Shown here one piece after another: positions 50,487-59,876 of a stretch of 64,000 nucleotides of DNA. Position numbers and translations under genes: made by a program. This DNA comes from Streptomyces sp. NA02950 (GTDB taxonomy: Bacteria > Actinomycetota > Actinomycetes > Streptomycetales > Streptomycetaceae): the NCBI RefSeq assembly GCF_013364155.1, contig NZ_CP054916.1, positions 1,859,001-1,923,000 on the forward strand, written 5' to 3'. The notes beneath the pieces were generated by a model. That model was given only the letters and a program-made list of their open reading frames with translations. It was not told where the DNA came from and ran no database searches. Positions within the stretch are counted from its first letter, which is position 1; every line of letters starts with the position of its first letter.

Positions 50487-51683
50487 CTACTGCTGGAGGT
50501 CCCGCTTGGCGGCGATCTTGCTGGACATGCCGAAGATCTCGATGAAGCCCTTGGAGAGCGACTGGTCGAAGGTGTCGCCGGTGTCGTAGGTCGCCAGGTT
50601 GAAGTCGTACAGCGACTGCTCGGACCGCCGGCCGGTGACCACGGCCCGGCCGCCCTGGAGGGTCATCCGGATGTCACCGGAGACCTGCTGGTTGGCCTCG
50701 TTGATGAAGCCGTCCAGGGCCCGCTTCAGCGGCGAGAACCACAGACCGTCGTAGACCAGCTCGCCCCACCGCTGCTCGACCTGCCGCTTGTAGCGGGCGA
50801 GCTCCCGCTCGACGGTGACGGCCTCCAGCTCCTGGTGGGCGGTGATCAGCGCGATGGCGCCGGGGGCCTCGTAGACCTCCCGGGACTTGATGCCCACGAG
50901 CCGGTCCTCGACCATGTCGATCCGGCCGACGCCCTGGGCGCCCGCCCGCTCGTTGAGCTGCTGGATCGCCTGGAGGACGGTCACCGGCTTGCCGTCGATG
51001 GCGACCGGCACGCCCTCCTTGAACGTGATGACGACCTCGTCGGCCTCCCGCGGGTCGGCCGGGTTCGAGGTGTACTCGTAGACGTCCTCGATCGGCGCGT
51101 TCCAGATGTCCTCCAGGAAGCCGGTCTCCACGGCCCGCCCGAAGACGTTCTGGTCGATCGAGTAGGGGGACTTCTTGGTGGTGGCGATCGGCAGGCTCTT
51201 CGCCTCGCAGAAGGCGATGGCCTTGTCCCGGGTCATGGCGTAGTCCCGGACCGGCGCGATGCACTTCAGCTCCGGCGCCAGGGAGGAGATCCCGGCCTCG
51301 AACCGCACCTGGTCGTTGCCCTTGCCGGTGCAGCCGTGGGCCACGGTGGAAGCACCGTGCTTCTTGGCCGCCGCGACCAGGTGCTTCACGATCGTCGGCC
51401 GGGACAGGGCCGACACCAGCGGGTAGCGGTCCATGTACAGCGCATTGGCCTTGATCGCCGGGAGGCAGTACTCATCGGCGAATTCGTCCTTGGCGTCCGC
51501 GACCTCGGCCTCGACGGCCCCGCAGGCGAGCGCGCGCTTGCGGATGACGTCCAGGTCCTCGCCTCCCTGGCCGACATCCACGGCGACGGCGATGACCTCG
51601 GCGTTCGTCTCCTCGGCGATCCAGCCGATGGCGACGGAGGTGTCCAGGCCGCCCGAGTAGGCGAGTACGACGCGCTCGGTCAC
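50487..51683 (-). CDS. argG: Argininosuccinate synthase
   Basis: 398 aa from GTG 51683 (AAGGAG 6 nt upstream). ATP-pyrophosphatase loop [16 protein letters not shown], then [13 protein letters not shown] and [15 protein letters not shown], all typical of ArgG. Joins citrulline and aspartate. The gene lies under a likely ARG box and is the upstream member of the argGH pair. Confidence 0.95.
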   Translation of the reverse strand: MTERVVLAYSGGLDTSVAIGWIAEETNAEVIAVAVDVGQGGEDLDVIRKRALACGAVEAEVADAKDEFADEYCLPAIKANALYMDRYPLVSALSRPTIVKHLVAAAKKHGASTVAHGCTGKGNDQVRFEAGISSLAPELKCIAPVRDYAMTRDKAIAFCEAKSLPIATTKKSPYSIDQNVFGRAVETGFLEDIWNAPIEDVYEYTSNPADPREADEVVITFKEGVPVAIDGKPVTVLQAIQQLNERAGAQGVGRIDMVEDRLVGIKSREVYEAPGAIALITAHQELEAVTVERELARYKRQVEQRWGELVYDGLWFSPLKRALDGFINEANQQVSGDIRMTLQGGRAVVTGRRSEQSLYDFNLATYDTGDTFDQSLSKGFIEIFGMSSKIAAKRDLQQ

Positions 51684-51702
51684 GGGTTTCTCCTTACGGT
51701 CC

Positions 51703-51730
51703 ATGCACTGACTGGCATAAGTATGCACTG
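51703..51730 (-). promoter_or_regulatory. ARG box (ArgR operator) upstream of argG
   Basis: GGCATAAGTATGCA (51714-51727), an almost perfect palindrome of the TGCATA-type ARG box. ATGCACTG is repeated 20 bp apart at 51703 and 51723, consistent with tandem ArgR half-sites. Confidence 0.55.
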
Positions 51731-51835
51731 GGCCGTATGTTTCGTCAACGCCGCCTTCTCGGGTCTCCCAGATCACCTCTCCTTTCACTTGCCGAGCGTT
51801 CAGCCAGTTTCTATGGTGAGCGTCAGGAGGTCTTC

Positions 51836-52465
51836 ATGCCCGAGAACGTTCAGGAACCACACCGCGACACCAGCGCCACCAGCGACAGCGGCGGCCACCC
51901 CCGGCTCCAGCCGCTGTACGAGGACCAGTGGGACGCCCCGACGGGCGAACTGCTCGCCAACGCTCCGCGCGATCCCCGGGGGCGGGTGGGCAACGTGTTC
52001 ACCACCCTGGCCCGCCACCCCGAGCTCTACAAGGCGTTCATGCCCTTCGGGCTCCAGCTGCTTCGGAAGGGCCGGCTGCCGGGAAGCGTCCGCGAGCTGC
52101 TGATCCTGCGTACCTCGCACAACACCGGCGCCTCGTACGAGTGGGGTCGCCACGTCCCGCTGGCCAAGGCCGCGGGCCTCACGGACGCCGACATCGCACG
52201 CGTCCCCCAGGGTCCGGACGCCCCCGGTTGGACGGAGGCCGACCGGCATCTGCTCCGGGCGGCCGACGAACTGCACGGCAGCGCCCGGCTGTCCGACACC
52301 ACCTGGAAGGCGCTCGCCGAGCACTTCGGCGAAGCGGAGCTGATAGAGATCACCATGCTGGTGGGGCAGTACCACATGGTGGCGTTCTTCCTGAACAGCG
52401 CCGGCGTGGAACTGGACCCGGGCTTCGAAGCCACCGGGTTCGTGGAAAGGACTTCCCAATCGTGA
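51836..52465 (+). CDS. Carboxymuconolactone decarboxylase (AhpD-like) family protein
   Basis: 209 aa from ATG 51836 (AGGAGG upstream). The core PGSVRELLILRTSHNTGASYEWGRHVPLAKAAGL has the Glu and His of the CMD family; no CxxC, so it is not a peroxidase-type AhpD. Likely a decarboxylase or lactonase in an aromatic or small-acid pathway. Its stop is 3 bp from the IS110 transposase stop, so the insertion sequence sits directly behind it. Confidence 0.83.
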   Translation: MPENVQEPHRDTSATSDSGGHPRLQPLYEDQWDAPTGELLANAPRDPRGRVGNVFTTLARHPELYKAFMPFGLQLLRKGRLPGSVRELLILRTSHNTGASYEWGRHVPLAKAAGLTDADIARVPQGPDAPGWTEADRHLLRAADELHGSARLSDTTWKALAEHFGEAELIEITMLVGQYHMVAFFLNSAGVELDPGFEATGFVERTSQS

Positions 52466-52467
52466 TG

Positions 52468-53658
52468 TCAAGCCGCCACTGTGACGGGAGGTGAACCTTG
52501 GTAGCACTGTCCGTCACGGATCATCGCCCACAGGACATTGAGGCGTCGGCGGGCGAGCGCGAGCAGGGCCTGCTTGTGTCCCTTTCCCTCGCTCCTCTTC
52601 CGTTGGTAGTACGCCTTCGAGGCCGGACAGCCCTTGAGGCTGGCCATGGCCGAGAGGTACATCGCCCGCAGCAGGCCGCGGTGGTAGCGCCTGGGTCTGC
52701 GCAGGTTGCCGCTGACGCGGCCGGAGTCGCGGGGTCGGGGGGCCAGGCCGGCGAAGCCGGCCAGGCGGTCGGCGCTGCCGAAGGCGTCCATGTCACCGCC
52801 GGTCGCGGCGATGAACTCGGCGCCGAGCTTGGTTCCCATGCCGGGCAGGCTGCGGATCACCTCGGCATGCGGATGCTCGCGAAACTTGGCCTCGATCAGG
52901 GCGTCGAGCTCGGCGATCTCCTCATCAAGGGCCATCACCCCCTTCGCGAGGCGGACCACCATGGCGGCGGCCAGCTTCTCGCCGGGCAGGGCCGTCTGCT
53001 GAGCCTGGGCAGCCTCCACCGCCGTCCTCGCAAGTGCGGCGGCGCCACGGACCCTCCGGTTCTTCAGCCAGGTCTCAATTCGCTTCGCGCCCGCGCGACG
53101 GATCGCAGCCGGGGTCTGGTAGCCGGTCAGCAGCATCACCGGCCCCTTGTTGACCAGGTCCAGCGACCGCTCCAACGCGGGGAAGATCTCCAGCAGTTGA
53201 GCACGGAGCCGGTTGATCTGCCGGGTGCGGTCGAATACCACGTCCAGGCGCCGGGTGGTCAGCGTGCGCAGGTCGACGGCGATCTCGTCTCCGGGGCGCA
53301 ACAAGCCAAGGTCTCGGCGAACGCGGGCCTGGTCGGCGATGACGAAGGCGTCCTTGGCGTCCGTCTTTCCCTCGCCCTTGTAGGTGGCCGAGGCACGGTG
53401 GACCGCCAGGCCGGTGAGGTAGGCCATCGGCTGGTCGTGACTGAGCAGCAGGCCGATCAGCAGGGCGGCGCCGCCGTGGTTGAGGTCGACGGCCCACAGC
53501 ACGTCGATGGATATCTCCAAGATGTCGGCGATGAGCTGGAGCAGTTCGGTCTCGTCGTTCAGGACCCGGCGGGACAGCAGCCGCTGACCGTCCGCGTTGA
53601 TCACCACGCAGTGGTGGTGTTCCTTGCCGATGTCCACCCCGGCCCAGATCTCGGGCAC
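52468..53658 (-). CDS. IS110-family transposase (DEDD and serine catalytic domains)
   Basis: 396 aa from GTG 53658 with GGAGG upstream. The N-terminal RuvC-like domain starts VWAGVDIGKEHHHCVV and has the later Asp motifs (WAVDLNHGG, GKTDAKDAFVIADQARV). The C-terminal Tnp_20 domain has LPGMGTKLGAEFIAATG and the Ser-containing AGLAPRPRDSGRVSGN. These enzymes recombine DNA under the guidance of a bridge RNA encoded next to the gene. Confidence 0.93.
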   Translation of the reverse strand: MPEIWAGVDIGKEHHHCVVINADGQRLLSRRVLNDETELLQLIADILEISIDVLWAVDLNHGGAALLIGLLLSHDQPMAYLTGLAVHRASATYKGEGKTDAKDAFVIADQARVRRDLGLLRPGDEIAVDLRTLTTRRLDVVFDRTRQINRLRAQLLEIFPALERSLDLVNKGPVMLLTGYQTPAAIRRAGAKRIETWLKNRRVRGAAALARTAVEAAQAQQTALPGEKLAAAMVVRLAKGVMALDEEIAELDALIEAKFREHPHAEVIRSLPGMGTKLGAEFIAATGGDMDAFGSADRLAGFAGLAPRPRDSGRVSGNLRRPRRYHRGLLRAMYLSAMASLKGCPASKAYYQRKRSEGKGHKQALLALARRRLNVLWAMIRDGQCYQGSPPVTVAA

Positions 53659-53880
53659 GTTTCCTCCGCCAGCTCGCCGTTACATCGATCCCGCAGACGA
53701 CCTCGCCGACGTTGTCCTACAGCAGCGATCAGAGTCGCGTCTCCCAATTGGCGGTCGAGTCGTCGCGGGGCCTCGGGTGGCCAAGTCCTTTGAGCCTTGC
53801 CAACGGCGCCCAACCATGAGCCATGCCCGAAGCCCCCGGGCCCTCCGATCTTACGAATGACCAGAGCAACCACCCTTGAA
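53659..53880 (-). ncRNA. Putative IS110 bridge RNA region
   Basis: The noncoding stretch upstream of the transposase start, the usual location of the bridge RNA in IS110 elements. It contains GC-rich self-complementary segments (for example GGCCCGGGGGCTTCGGGC on the minus strand). Placement is by family knowledge; loops were not resolved. Confidence 0.45.
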
Positions 53881-53897
53881 AGGTAGGACCCCGAACC

Positions 53898-54704
53898 ATG
53901 GCTGAGAAGCGGGAGGCCGACTCCGCGGCCCGGCGGCTGGACGGCCGCAAGGTACTGGTGATCGGCGCGGGGACCCGCCCCGACGACGACCCCGAGTCGC
54001 CCGTCGGGAACGGCCGGGCCATCGCCGTGCTCGCCGCCCGGGAGGGCGGGAGTGTGGCCTGCGCCGATGTGGCGGCCCAGGCCGCGGGTGCGACGGCCGA
54101 ACTGGTCTCCGCCGAAGGCGTCAAGGGCGTCGCGGTGGTGGGCGATGCCACGGACGCGGAGCAGTCGGCCGCGGTGGTCGACGAAGCGGCCCACGCGCTG
54201 GGCGGACTCGACGGGCTCGTGGTCAACGTCGGGATCGGCCTCGGCACCGGCCTGGAGGGCTCCTCCCCCGAGGACTGGGACCGCGTTCTCTCTCTCAATC
54301 TGCGGGCGCCGTTCCTGGCCGCCAAGTACGGGCTTCCGGCGCTGGCCGACGGAGGCTCGATCGTCTTCATCGGGTCGACGGCCGGGCTGCGTGCCGCCAC
54401 CAACTCCCCCGCCTACGACAGTTCCAAGGCGGGACTGTTCGGCCTCGTCCGCCATGTCGCGAAGGAGGCGTCGGTCCGTGGGATACGCGCCAACCTCGTC
54501 GTCCCCGGGCTGATCGACACACCGATGGGCCGCCAGGCGTCGGCCAAGCGGGCCTCTCGGACAGCCACGTTCGAGCGGATCCCGCTCAGGCGCCAGGGCA
54601 CGGCATGGGAGGTGGCGGAGGCCGTGACGTTCCTGCTCTCCGATCGCGCTTCCTACATCACGGGCCAGAGCCTGGTGGTGGACGGCGGGCTCAACGCGGT
54701 CTGA
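53898..54704 (+). CDS. SDR-family oxidoreductase
   Basis: 268 aa. NAD(P)-binding start VLVIGAGTRPDDD has an altered glycine loop, with an insert as in related SDRs of this cluster. NVGIGLGTG, catalytic Ser (FIGSTAG) and YDSSK (YxxxK) are present, followed by PGLIDTPMG and the C-terminal YITGQSLVVDGG. It likely oxidises or reduces a hydroxyl/keto group of the cluster substrate. Before the IS landed it was probably next to the CMD gene. Confidence 0.87.
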   Translation: MAEKREADSAARRLDGRKVLVIGAGTRPDDDPESPVGNGRAIAVLAAREGGSVACADVAAQAAGATAELVSAEGVKGVAVVGDATDAEQSAAVVDEAAHALGGLDGLVVNVGIGLGTGLEGSSPEDWDRVLSLNLRAPFLAAKYGLPALADGGSIVFIGSTAGLRAATNSPAYDSSKAGLFGLVRHVAKEASVRGIRANLVVPGLIDTPMGRQASAKRASRTATFERIPLRRQGTAWEVAEAVTFLLSDRASYITGQSLVVDGGLNAV

Positions 54705-54740
54705 CCGGCGGTACCAGGCCAGGCCACCGATGCCCGGTCG

Positions 54741-54764
54741 GCCCGCCCCGTGCCGGGGGCGGGC
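54741..54764. terminator. Hairpin between convergent SDR and TetR genes
   Basis: GCCCGCCCC / GGGGCGGGC with a 6-nt loop; suited to stop transcription from both sides. Confidence 0.55.
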
Positions 54765-54828
54765 CTGCCCCGCACCGCGGGGCGGGCGGCCCGTCCCACG
54801 GCCGCGGGTGCTGGCCCGCCGCGCCCGC

Positions 54829-55497
54829 TCAGCGCGCGTCCGGCTCCGCCGCCAGCCCGAGCACGAGCGTCCGGTGGGCGGCACGCCCGATCTCCACCAG
54901 ACGGGTGCGCGCCGGGTCCAGTTGGTACTGGAGCAGCACCCCGCGAGCGATGCTCTCCACGAGGAACGCCTGCGCGACGGCATCGACATCCGGGCGGACG
55001 CTTCCGTCCGCGACGCCCCGGCGGATGTCGTCCTCGACGGCGGTGCGGACGAGGTTGAGATGTCCCGCCATCCTGCTCTGCATTCCGCCGGAATCGCCGG
55101 GGCCGCCGAGCGCCTCGACGAGGAGCACCAGCAGCGCCCGCGCCCGTACCCCCGGGGCGGGCTCCGCCAGGCGCACGAAGAGCTGGTCGACTTTGGCCAG
55201 CACGGCTTCGAGCCCGCTCATCCGGTCGTACCCGGGCAGCGCCCGGAGCCGGTCGATGAACCCCTCGCGGATGTCGGTGACCACGGCTTCCACAAGCCCG
55301 GCCTTGGACGTGAAGTGGTAGTTGACCATCCCTCGGCTGACACCGGCGCGGTCCCCGACCTCCTTGACCGTGAGCCCCCGGTAACCCTCTTCCGCGAGGA
55401 TCTCCAGCGCCGCGTCCAAAAGCTTGCGCCGGGAGGCCTCCCGCTGGTCGTCACGCCTGGTCGGACGGCGCCCGGCCGCCGCGGTGGATTCGCTCAT
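54829..55497 (-). CDS. TetR-family transcriptional regulator
   Basis: 222 aa. The N-terminal HTH (ASRRKLLDAALEILAEEGYRGLTVKEVGDRAGVSRGMVNYHF) is classical TetR; the ligand-binding helical domain follows. It probably represses genes in this cluster. Convergent with the first SDR and divergent to nothing on its 5' side, where the second SDR ends 78 nt away on the same strand. Confidence 0.9.
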   Translation of the reverse strand: MSESTAAAGRRPTRRDDQREASRRKLLDAALEILAEEGYRGLTVKEVGDRAGVSRGMVNYHFTSKAGLVEAVVTDIREGFIDRLRALPGYDRMSGLEAVLAKVDQLFVRLAEPAPGVRARALLVLLVEALGGPGDSGGMQSRMAGHLNLVRTAVEDDIRRGVADGSVRPDVDAVAQAFLVESIARGVLLQYQLDPARTRLVEIGRAAHRTLVLGLAAEPDAR

Positions 55498-55575
55498 GGC
55501 GAGGTCAGTATGCCATCCGGGCGGCCGGAGGACGGGGCGGGAGTCAGCGTCCTGTCGTGAACGCCGGGCGGGGAG

Positions 55576-56400
55576 TCAGCCTCCGGTCGGGGACATCAGG
55601 TCCGGCGAGAACTCACGGCGGCCCGCCGTGGCGCCCGCGTCGACCGGCAGCACCACTCCGGTGATCCACGCGGCACGGCGGCCGGCCAGGAAGGCGACCG
55701 CCTCCCCGACGTCCCAGCCACTGCCCTCGGTGCCCAGCAGCGACCGTCCGCGGCGGATCTCCCGAACCGCTTCGGTCATCCCGGGCCTGGTGGCGACCAT
55801 CGGCGTGTACACCATGCCGGGAGCCACCGCGTTGACCCTGATCCCCTCCGCTCCGTGGTGGGCCGCCATCGCACGGGTCAAGGGGACGATCGCCCCCTTG
55901 GTGACCGGATAGGTGATGTTGGGATGCCCGCCGTGGAGCCCGGCCACCGAGGACACATGGACGATCGACCCGCCACCGGCCTGTCGCATCGACGGAACGC
56001 AGTACTTCGACATCAGCATCATCGAGGTGAGATTGGTGCGATGGCACCGCTCCCAGTCCTCCGGATCGACATCGACGACATCCCCGGCGGGCCCGCCGAC
56101 ACCCACATTGTTGACCAGGATGTTCACCTCCCCCCAGCGTTCGAGCACCTGGTCCACGCAGGAGGAGCACGACGCGGGGTCGGCCACGTCGGCTTCGACC
56201 ACCAGGCTCGTTCCGCCCTCGGCCTCGATCATGGACCGGGTCGTCTCGGCCCAGCCGGTCACGCTGTCCACCAAGGCCACGCGCGCACCGCGGCGAGCCA
56301 GCAGCACGGCGGCCGCGCGGCCGTTGCCGATGCCGTCGCCCCGTGAGCCCGCACCGGTCACGATGGCGACCCGGCCCTCCAGTCCCGTTGTCTCCTCCAC
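55576..56400 (-). CDS. SDR-family oxidoreductase
   Basis: 274 aa. VAIVTGAGSRGDGIGNGRAAAVLLARRG with the TGxxxGxG loop widened by insertion as in the first SDR, NNVGVGGPAGD, Ser in VSSVAG, YPVTK active site, and WITGVVLPVDAG. The sibling SDR 1.2 kb away has the same kind of nucleotide loop (RPDDDPESPVGNGR), so both belong to one subfamily. Confidence 0.87.
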   Translation of the reverse strand: MEETTGLEGRVAIVTGAGSRGDGIGNGRAAAVLLARRGARVALVDSVTGWAETTRSMIEAEGGTSLVVEADVADPASCSSCVDQVLERWGEVNILVNNVGVGGPAGDVVDVDPEDWERCHRTNLTSMMLMSKYCVPSMRQAGGGSIVHVSSVAGLHGGHPNITYPVTKGAIVPLTRAMAAHHGAEGIRVNAVAPGMVYTPMVATRPGMTEAVREIRRGRSLLGTEGSGWDVGEAVAFLAGRRAAWITGVVLPVDAGATAGRREFSPDLMSPTGG

Positions 56401-56578
56401 GACGTCTCTCCTTCGTCATCCGTCTCCACGGGCGCGGGCCCTTCCGCCCGGCCTGCGGGTCACTCTGCGAGCCCCGCGGACCTCTGTCGACGGAGCGGCC
56501 GCACAGGGCGACCGGCACCGTATTGTTCGTTTCTACAACCCCGTGGTTTGCGCGGCCTGCCGCAGGAGGTGACCGACC

Positions 56579-57760
56579 ATGACCGAACCGCAGAACGGCG
56601 CGGAGGCGCTGGAAGCCGTGATCACCGGCATGCGGGCCCGGGAGAACGCCCTTCGCGACCGGATGCACGCGGAGTTGTTCGACCGCGTGCCGTCCTACCG
56701 CGCGGTCCCCCGGGAGTTGCTCGATGAGGTCTGGGCCAGGCACTTCGTACGCGTCCTGGGGGTGCTGCGCGACGGCCGGGTACCCCCTTCCCGGGACATC
56801 GACGAGGCGGAGGTGGCCCGGGATCGCGTAGCCCGCGGTGTGTCGTTGAGCGATGGTCTGCGCGCCTTTCGGCGGGCGCTCGGCGCGATGCGGGACCTGT
56901 TCATCGCGGAGGCCACCCGGCAGGGTCTGGACCCGCTCGTCGTCGTCGACCGCACCAGGGCGCTGTGGGAGCTGGCGGACGTGGAGAGCGTGCAGATCGC
57001 CCTGGTGCACCGCGAGGCGGAGATCTCCGCGGCGCTGTTCGACGCACAACGGCGCGCCGCCTATCTGCGGGGGCTGCTGTTCGGAACGCTGAGCGCCGCG
57101 GAGATCCACAGCGGTGCGGCGATCTACGGCCTCGATCCGACGCGCGCCTACCGGGCCATCAGGGCCCGGCCGGACACCGGCCGCGGGACGGCCCAGCTGG
57201 CACGGTCGCTGGACACGCTCTGCCGCTCCCACGGCCGGACCGCGATGATCGCGGTGATGGACGAGGCGGTCGCGGGGGTCGTCGAAGCGAAACCCGTCGT
57301 GGGGGATCTCCCGGTGACCGCGGGACTGGGTCCGCCGACCGCGCTGGGCCAGGTCCACCGTTCGTTCCGGACCGCGGGACGGCTGCTCGACGCGGCCGCC
57401 GCGTACGGGCTGCGCGGCGTCCACGACCTGGGCGATCTGTCCTGGCGGGTGGCCGTCCCCTCGGAACCCGAACTCTCCGAGCTGCTCCTCGACCGGCATC
57501 TGCGGCCGCTGGCCGCGGAGGGTGAGTTCGGGAAGCTCATCGAGGAGTCGGTGCGGGCCTATTTCGAGCTGGGCCGCCATATCGGCGCCACGGCGGAGTA
57601 CCTGCACGTCCACGTCAACACCCTGCGGTACCGGCTCCGGCGGTTCGAGGAACTGACCGGTGCCCGCCTTGACTCACCGGACACCGTGGTCGAGATCAGC
57701 TGGGCCCTGGCGGCGCGCGACGTCCAGTCCGCCGCACCGCCCTCACCCTCGTTGGACTAA
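56579..57760 (+). CDS. PucR/CdaR-type transcriptional regulator
   Basis: 393 aa. N-terminal RsbRD-like helical domain (about 15-160), a GGDEF-like middle and a C-terminal PucR HTH (AEYLHVHVNTLRYRLRRFEELTGARL). Such regulators activate catabolic genes in response to a substrate. Divergent from the second SDR and upstream of the transporter, so it is likely the cluster activator. ATG 56579 follows GGAGG. Confidence 0.88.
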   Translation: MTEPQNGAEALEAVITGMRARENALRDRMHAELFDRVPSYRAVPRELLDEVWARHFVRVLGVLRDGRVPPSRDIDEAEVARDRVARGVSLSDGLRAFRRALGAMRDLFIAEATRQGLDPLVVVDRTRALWELADVESVQIALVHREAEISAALFDAQRRAAYLRGLLFGTLSAAEIHSGAAIYGLDPTRAYRAIRARPDTGRGTAQLARSLDTLCRSHGRTAMIAVMDEAVAGVVEAKPVVGDLPVTAGLGPPTALGQVHRSFRTAGRLLDAAAAYGLRGVHDLGDLSWRVAVPSEPELSELLLDRHLRPLAAEGEFGKLIEESVRAYFELGRHIGATAEYLHVHVNTLRYRLRRFEELTGARLDSPDTVVEISWALAARDVQSAAPPSPSLD

Positions 57761-58021
57761 CGCACAACGGGCGCGTTCCGAGCGTTGTCAGAGCACACAT
57801 CGACCGTCCGGCGACGCCACTTCATAGTGGGTGCACCTCGCCGACAGACCGGCGGAATCTCGTCAGTACACGACCCGCATGACACGACCGCCGGAACGGC
57901 GTCGCGCCGAGCTCGTGAGCGAGCCTGCCCCGCCCCACCCCCGGGCCGAGGGCGATTCCCCCGACCGTCTTCCCCACGTCGCGCTCACCACCGTGCTCTG
58001 CCATCCAACCGAAGGGCCGCC

Positions 58022-59431
58022 ATGAACACACGCAATGAGGTCCAGCCCGCAACCGACGATCGAAGAGAGCCAAGCGACACGAGCGACCGAAGCGACACCG
58101 GCGACCGGAGCGACGCGCAGCCGGAGGCACAGCAGTCATCCCAGTCATCCCAGTCATCCGGGAAGAGTCTCTTCTCCGTCCTCGTCGGCAACTGCCTCGA
58201 ATGGTACGACTGGGGCATCTTCACCGTCTTCGCGGCCACCTTCGCCCCGTCGTTCTTCCCCGGCGACGACCCGGTCGCGTCCTTGCTCGGGGCGCTGGCG
58301 ATCTACGCGGTGGGCTTCTTCTTCCGGCCGCTCGGGGGCCTCCTCCTCGGCTCGTTCACCGATCGCCGCGGGCGGCGGGCCGGAATGATCGTCGCGATGC
58401 TCCTCATGGCCGGGGGTTCGGCGCTGATCGCGGTGGCGCCCACCTATGAGTCGGCGGGAGTGCTCGCACCCGCCGTCATGCTGATCGCGCGTGCCCTGCA
58501 AGGCATCTCGACCGGCGGCGAGGCCGGTGCCAGCTATACCTATCTCGCCGAAGCGGCACCCAACGGACGCCGCGGCCTCTTCGGGAGCCTGGGCTATGTC
58601 TCGGCGACAGTGGGCGTCCTGCTGGCCAACTCGGTCGGTCTGTGGGTGCATGCGCAGTTCTCCGAAGCCGCGGTGTCGTCCTGGGGCTGGCGCCTCGGGT
58701 TCGGGCTCGGTGCGGTGCTGGGCCTGTGGGGCATCTATCTGCGCCGGGCGCTCCCGGAGACCGAGGCGTTCCGAAGCGCCCGAGCGAGCCGGACGGCGTC
58801 CGGGGCGGCCGCCGGAACCGGCATGTTCGACATCCTGACGCGCTATCCGCTCGTGGCGTTGAAGATCTTCGGTCTGACCTCGGGGGCGGCGGTGTGGTAC
58901 TACATCTTCGCCTCGTACCTGCCCGAATACGCGGCCCACCGCGGGCTGGCACACGGCTCCGCCCTGACCGCGAGCATCATCGCCCAGGCCGTTCTCATCG
59001 CCGCCCTTCCACTCCTCGGGGCGCTGTCGGACCGGGTGGGCCACCGGCTGCACCTGGTGACGTTCGCGACGCTCGCCACCCTCTCCGCGGTTCCGCTGCT
59101 CACCCTGCTGAAACCCACCTTCGGCTCGCTGGTGCTGGTGCAGAGCGCCGGATTGCTGATCTTCGCCGTCTGCGGATCGGCCGTCGGATCGACCATGGCC
59201 GAACAGCTGCCGACCGAGGTCCGCGCGGCCGGTCTCGGACTGCCCTACGCACTGTCCGTCGCCGTCTTCGGCGGTACGGCCCCGTTCACCATCGAATGGC
59301 TCAACTCCCGTGACCTGGCCGGGCTCTTCCCCTGGTACGTCGCCGCTCTGTGCGCCATCACCCTCGTCTCGGCTCTCAGGCTCCGCGAGGGACGCCATGG
59401 GGATCTGCGGGACCTCTCCCCGGTGAAATGA
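58022..59431 (+). CDS. MFS transporter, metabolite:H+ symporter type
   Basis: 469 aa from ATG 58022. An unusual Asp/Ser/Gln-rich start of about 48 residues (repeats of SDTSDRSDTGDRSD and QSSQSSQSSG) precedes the first helix (LVGNCLEWYDWGIFTVFA), which is typical of MHS family symporters for organic acids. Twelve helices; loop 2-3 has GSFTDRRGRRAG and ARALQGISTGGEAGASYTYLAE. It imports the substrate of the cluster, possibly an aromatic or dicarboxylic acid. The 261-bp leader upstream contains no gene. Confidence 0.88.
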   Translation: MNTRNEVQPATDDRREPSDTSDRSDTGDRSDAQPEAQQSSQSSQSSGKSLFSVLVGNCLEWYDWGIFTVFAATFAPSFFPGDDPVASLLGALAIYAVGFFFRPLGGLLLGSFTDRRGRRAGMIVAMLLMAGGSALIAVAPTYESAGVLAPAVMLIARALQGISTGGEAGASYTYLAEAAPNGRRGLFGSLGYVSATVGVLLANSVGLWVHAQFSEAAVSSWGWRLGFGLGAVLGLWGIYLRRALPETEAFRSARASRTASGAAAGTGMFDILTRYPLVALKIFGLTSGAAVWYYIFASYLPEYAAHRGLAHGSALTASIIAQAVLIAALPLLGALSDRVGHRLHLVTFATLATLSAVPLLTLLKPTFGSLVLVQSAGLLIFAVCGSAVGSTMAEQLPTEVRAAGLGLPYALSVAVFGGTAPFTIEWLNSRDLAGLFPWYVAALCAITLVSALRLREGRHGDLRDLSPVK

Positions 59432-59435
59432 ACGG

Positions 59436-59876
59436 TCAGGTGTCGGGTTCGGCCCGGACCGTCTTACCCGGCCCGCGCCGCTCGGCGACCCCCCAGCGGG
59501 TGGCGAGGGCCGACACCAGCAGAAGTCCCCGGCCCGACTCGCAGTCCGGGCCGGGGACGGCGACTTCCGGGCGCCGTCCGGCTCGGGTGTCGGCGACCTC
59601 GATCCGCAGCGTCGAACCGGTGAGGACGAGCTCCACCTCGAAGTCCCGGCCGGCCACCCGGCCGTGCGTCACGGCGTTCGCTGCCAGTTCGGCGACGATC
59701 GCGGCGGCGTCGCCGGACAACTCGCTCGGGCACTCCCATGCGTCCAGCCGCCGGACCACGAGCAGCCGGGCGAGCCTGACTCCCCTCCGGGTGGAGCTGA
59801 GTCGGCGGGTGAAGGTGCGAGTGATGGTGCGTACGGTGGCGGGGGCTTGGGCCTCCGGCCGTGCTTGGGCTGACAT
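59436..59876 (-). CDS. ATP-binding anti-sigma-like regulator (HATPase_c_2)
   Basis: 146 aa from ATG 59876. N box AAAIVAELAANAVTHG, VADTR, and G2 ESGRGLLLVSALATRWG. A member of the same RsbW-like family as the gene at 7812. Divergently placed 127 nt from the XRE/DUF5753 gene, the usual layout of WhiJ-type regulatory clusters. Confidence 0.88.
   Translation of the reverse strand: MSAQARPEAQAPATVRTITRTFTRRLSSTRRGVRLARLLVVRRLDAWECPSELSGDAAAIVAELAANAVTHGRVAGRDFEVELVLTGSTLRIEVADTRAGRRPEVAVPGPDCESGRGLLLVSALATRWGVAERRGPGKTVRAEPDT

Larger units (their letters stand above)
52466..53885 (-). mobile_element. IS110-family insertion sequence (approximate limits)
   Basis: A single transposase gene plus a noncoding stretch of about 220 bp on its 5' side, inserted between two genes of a metabolic cluster. 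IS110 elements have no long terminal inverted repeats, so exact ends cannot be fixed; the tnp-distal end is near 52466 and the other near 53860-53890. Confidence 0.75.

Noticed and set aside
53742..53748. TCCCAAT shared between the IS110 flank and the target at 52454-52460, as a guide match
   Set aside because: A 7-nt match in this search space is expected by chance; orientation and loop position were not supported.
55613..57613. 666-codon minus-strand frame
   Set aside because: Covers the PucR gene antisense and the SDR gene in another frame; no ribosome site and no family motif.
58135..58162. Tandem repeat CAGTCATCC as a regulatory iteron
   Set aside because: It is inside the MFS gene and encodes the SQS-rich N-terminus.
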